From CAYMST01 sp964393115 (GTDB lineage: Bacteria > Bacteroidota > Bacteroidia > Cytophagales > Cyclobacteriaceae), in assembly GCA_964393115.1 (NCBI GenBank), contig CAYMST010000246.1, positions 1 to 7,268 on the forward strand: a DNA stretch of 7,268 bases. The letters run 5' to 3'. Numbering within the stretch: the first letter of the stretch is position 1; the number at the start of each line of letters is the position of its first letter. The translations under genes were made by a program, and so were the position numbers. The notes beneath the pieces were generated by a model. The model ran no database searches. It saw only the letters and a list, made by a program, of their open reading frames with translations, and was not told the DNA's origin. This document shows, in pieces, positions 6,051 to 7,268 of this stretch.

Positions 6051-7268
6051 ATGATGCTTAACAATTGGCGCTCCCAATGCGGGAATCCTGTGGCCATACA
6101 CTTGGTCGCTGTTGCTTTAATGATGTCATTTGTCTATGATCTAGGGGCTCAAACACGAGACCCTTACAAATGGCCTTTTGACCAAAATTCAATTTGGAAC
6201 ATGCCCATCCACAACAACGCACAATACGTGGATGCACGCGTACAGAGTACAAAGTATTATTTGATTGATGAGGATATCATTATAATGGAACCCAATGCCC
6301 CCGTACGGGATATAAAAAGAAGTACGGCGGCATGGAACAGAGGCAGAGACCGATGTAATGTAGATGGAGGAACACTTTTTCGGGCTCCGATTCCAGATGA
6401 TTTCGTATATCGTCGAGGTCTAAATTATTTAGGATCTACTCCTAACTCTGGTCTTGCCGTATTGAGTACAAATGGTACGACAATCAAGCAAACTCAGCCA
6501 TTCGCTCGTTGTTCTGCAGGTGGAATAGGAACCTCTTGGGTTACCTTCGCCGATCAAGGAATCTACAGCGAAGGTATTGTTGGCGCACACGGAGGTAGTG
6601 GATTATCCGCTATTGGCGGTGCCATCCGATTTGGAGAATTCTCTGAAGGAATCATCAGACACGCACTTAAGCTCAATCTTTGGGGGAGAGAATCTATTTC
6701 TCGAACTGGAAATGGATATAGATGGCCCGCGTGGAAAGCTGATGGTGGGTACGACCGATCAAACAGTGGTAACTACTATAATGGTCCTGTTGCAGAATGT
6801 AAAATGGGAGCTCTGTTAGCCATCAGACCACAAGATTTTAACAATCTCATCAATTCGTTCGAGACAGGCTCATCTCCAAACTCTCCTGCGGTAATCCTTG
6901 CGAGGGCCTTGAGAGACTATGGTGGATACTTAGTAGACAACACAGCTTGGGATGCTTCAGCATTTGTTACTGGCTTTAGTAATTATGGTCGAGTCCACGA
7001 TGAATTCGAAGATTTATTCGGCTTTGGCATCGAGACCAACTTGGATGAAGGTGGCAAAAAGGGCGAATGGGCGAGAGACCTAGAGCGTTTATTTACTTCA
7101 TTGCATGTTATCAGTAATAATGGAGATGGAAATACAGGTGGTGGCCCAGACGGAAGTAACGATCGCCGTGCTGCTAAAGCACCCGATTTTGGTTCACCAG
7201 GTTGTAGCGCCAACGATCAAGTTACCTGTGGAGGATCTGGATCTTCAAGTGGAGGATCTAGTTCTGGG
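6051..7268 (+). CDS. Secreted protein of an uncharacterised family (WPF...WN.PI / GAHGGSGLS), 3'-partial
   Basis: The frame runs from ATG at 6051 to the right edge without a stop, giving 406 visible codons. A signal peptide is clear: hydrophobic AIHLVAVALMMSFVYDLGA with likely cleavage near A33|Q34. The mature part begins at once with DPYKWPFDQNSIWNMPI (37-53). Other marked segments are GTSWVTFADQGIYSEGIVGAHGGSGLSAIGGAIRFGEF around H180, IRHALKLNLW, YRWPAWKADGGY (from 223), and ALRDYGGYLVDN (286-297). The domain seems to end near residue 355; then come NGDGNTGGGPDG, a short segment with C385 and C393, and a Gly/Ser linker that reaches the edge. I recall this motif set from unannotated secreted proteins of several phyla but know no assigned activity. 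Beside two carbohydrate-active enzymes, action on a polysaccharide is a reasonable inference only. The second ATG at 6054 is an equally possible start. Confidence 0.88.
   Translation, partial: MMLNNWRSQCGNPVAIHLVAVALMMSFVYDLGAQTRDPYKWPFDQNSIWNMPIHNNAQYVDARVQSTKYYLIDEDIIIMEPNAPVRDIKRSTAAWNRGRDRCNVDGGTLFRAPIPDDFVYRRGLNYLGSTPNSGLAVLSTNGTTIKQTQPFARCSAGGIGTSWVTFADQGIYSEGIVGAHGGSGLSAIGGAIRFGEFSEGIIRHALKLNLWGRESISRTGNGYRWPAWKADGGYDRSNSGNYYNGPVAECKMGALLAIRPQDFNNLINSFETGSSPNSPAVILARALRDYGGYLVDNTAWDASAFVTGFSNYGRVHDEFEDLFGFGIETNLDEGGKKGEWARDLERLFTSLHVISNNGDGNTGGGPDGSNDRRAAKAPDFGSPGCSANDQVTCGGSGSSSGGSSSG

Noticed and set aside
6577..6819. + strand open frame inside gene 3
   Set aside because: It is in another frame within a region where the 6051 frame is continuous and carries conserved motifs.
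6983..7213. - strand open frame rich in Pro and Ser
   Set aside because: It is antisense to the end of gene 3; the composition mirrors the Gly-rich linker codons.

Overview
The window comes from a Bacteroidota bacterium, most likely a free-living polysaccharide degrader. The main evidence is a Por/type IX secretion (T9SS) type A sorting domain at the C-terminus of the first protein, which is essentially confined to that phylum. Supporting signs are moderate-to-low GC, AT-rich leaders without clear Shine-Dalgarno sequences, and large multidomain secreted carbohydrate enzymes. I cannot name a genus.

Three genes lie on the + strand, separated by about 260-base gaps. (1) Positions 2-4318: a very large secreted enzyme whose start lies left of the window. 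Its order is signal peptide tail, malectin-like domain, two InlB-type repeats, a second malectin-like domain, three more InlB-type repeats, a CBM6/35-like domain, a proline linker, a DUF5060-like sandwich, a TIM-barrel-type catalytic domain of unassigned family, a small beta domain and the T9SS sorting domain. (2) Positions 4578-5792: a complete GH27 alpha-galactosidase with a signal peptide and no sorting domain. (3) Positions 6051-7268: a secreted protein that runs off the right edge. It belongs to a family I recognise only as uncharacterised, with a WPF...WN.PI motif near the N-terminus, a GAHGGSGLS core and a Gly/Ser linker at the edge.

The gaps hold few signals. The first contains a perfect 13-bp hairpin at 4334-4372, with a third segment downstream that could compete for one arm. 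The second contains a 10-bp-spaced TTAAAG direct repeat next to a TTGACA box and an AT-rich leader ahead of gene 3. No RNA gene, insertion sequence, CRISPR array or origin was seen.

Taken together the locus looks like part of a polysaccharide utilisation locus. A surface-attached endo-acting or debranching hydrolase with several glycan-binding modules, a periplasmic or secreted alpha-galactosidase and a third secreted protein of unknown activity would act on a galactose-containing polysaccharide. The substrate is inference: no SusC/SusD pair, sulfatase or regulator falls inside the window. The most novel material is the unassigned catalytic domain of gene 1 and the whole of gene 3.
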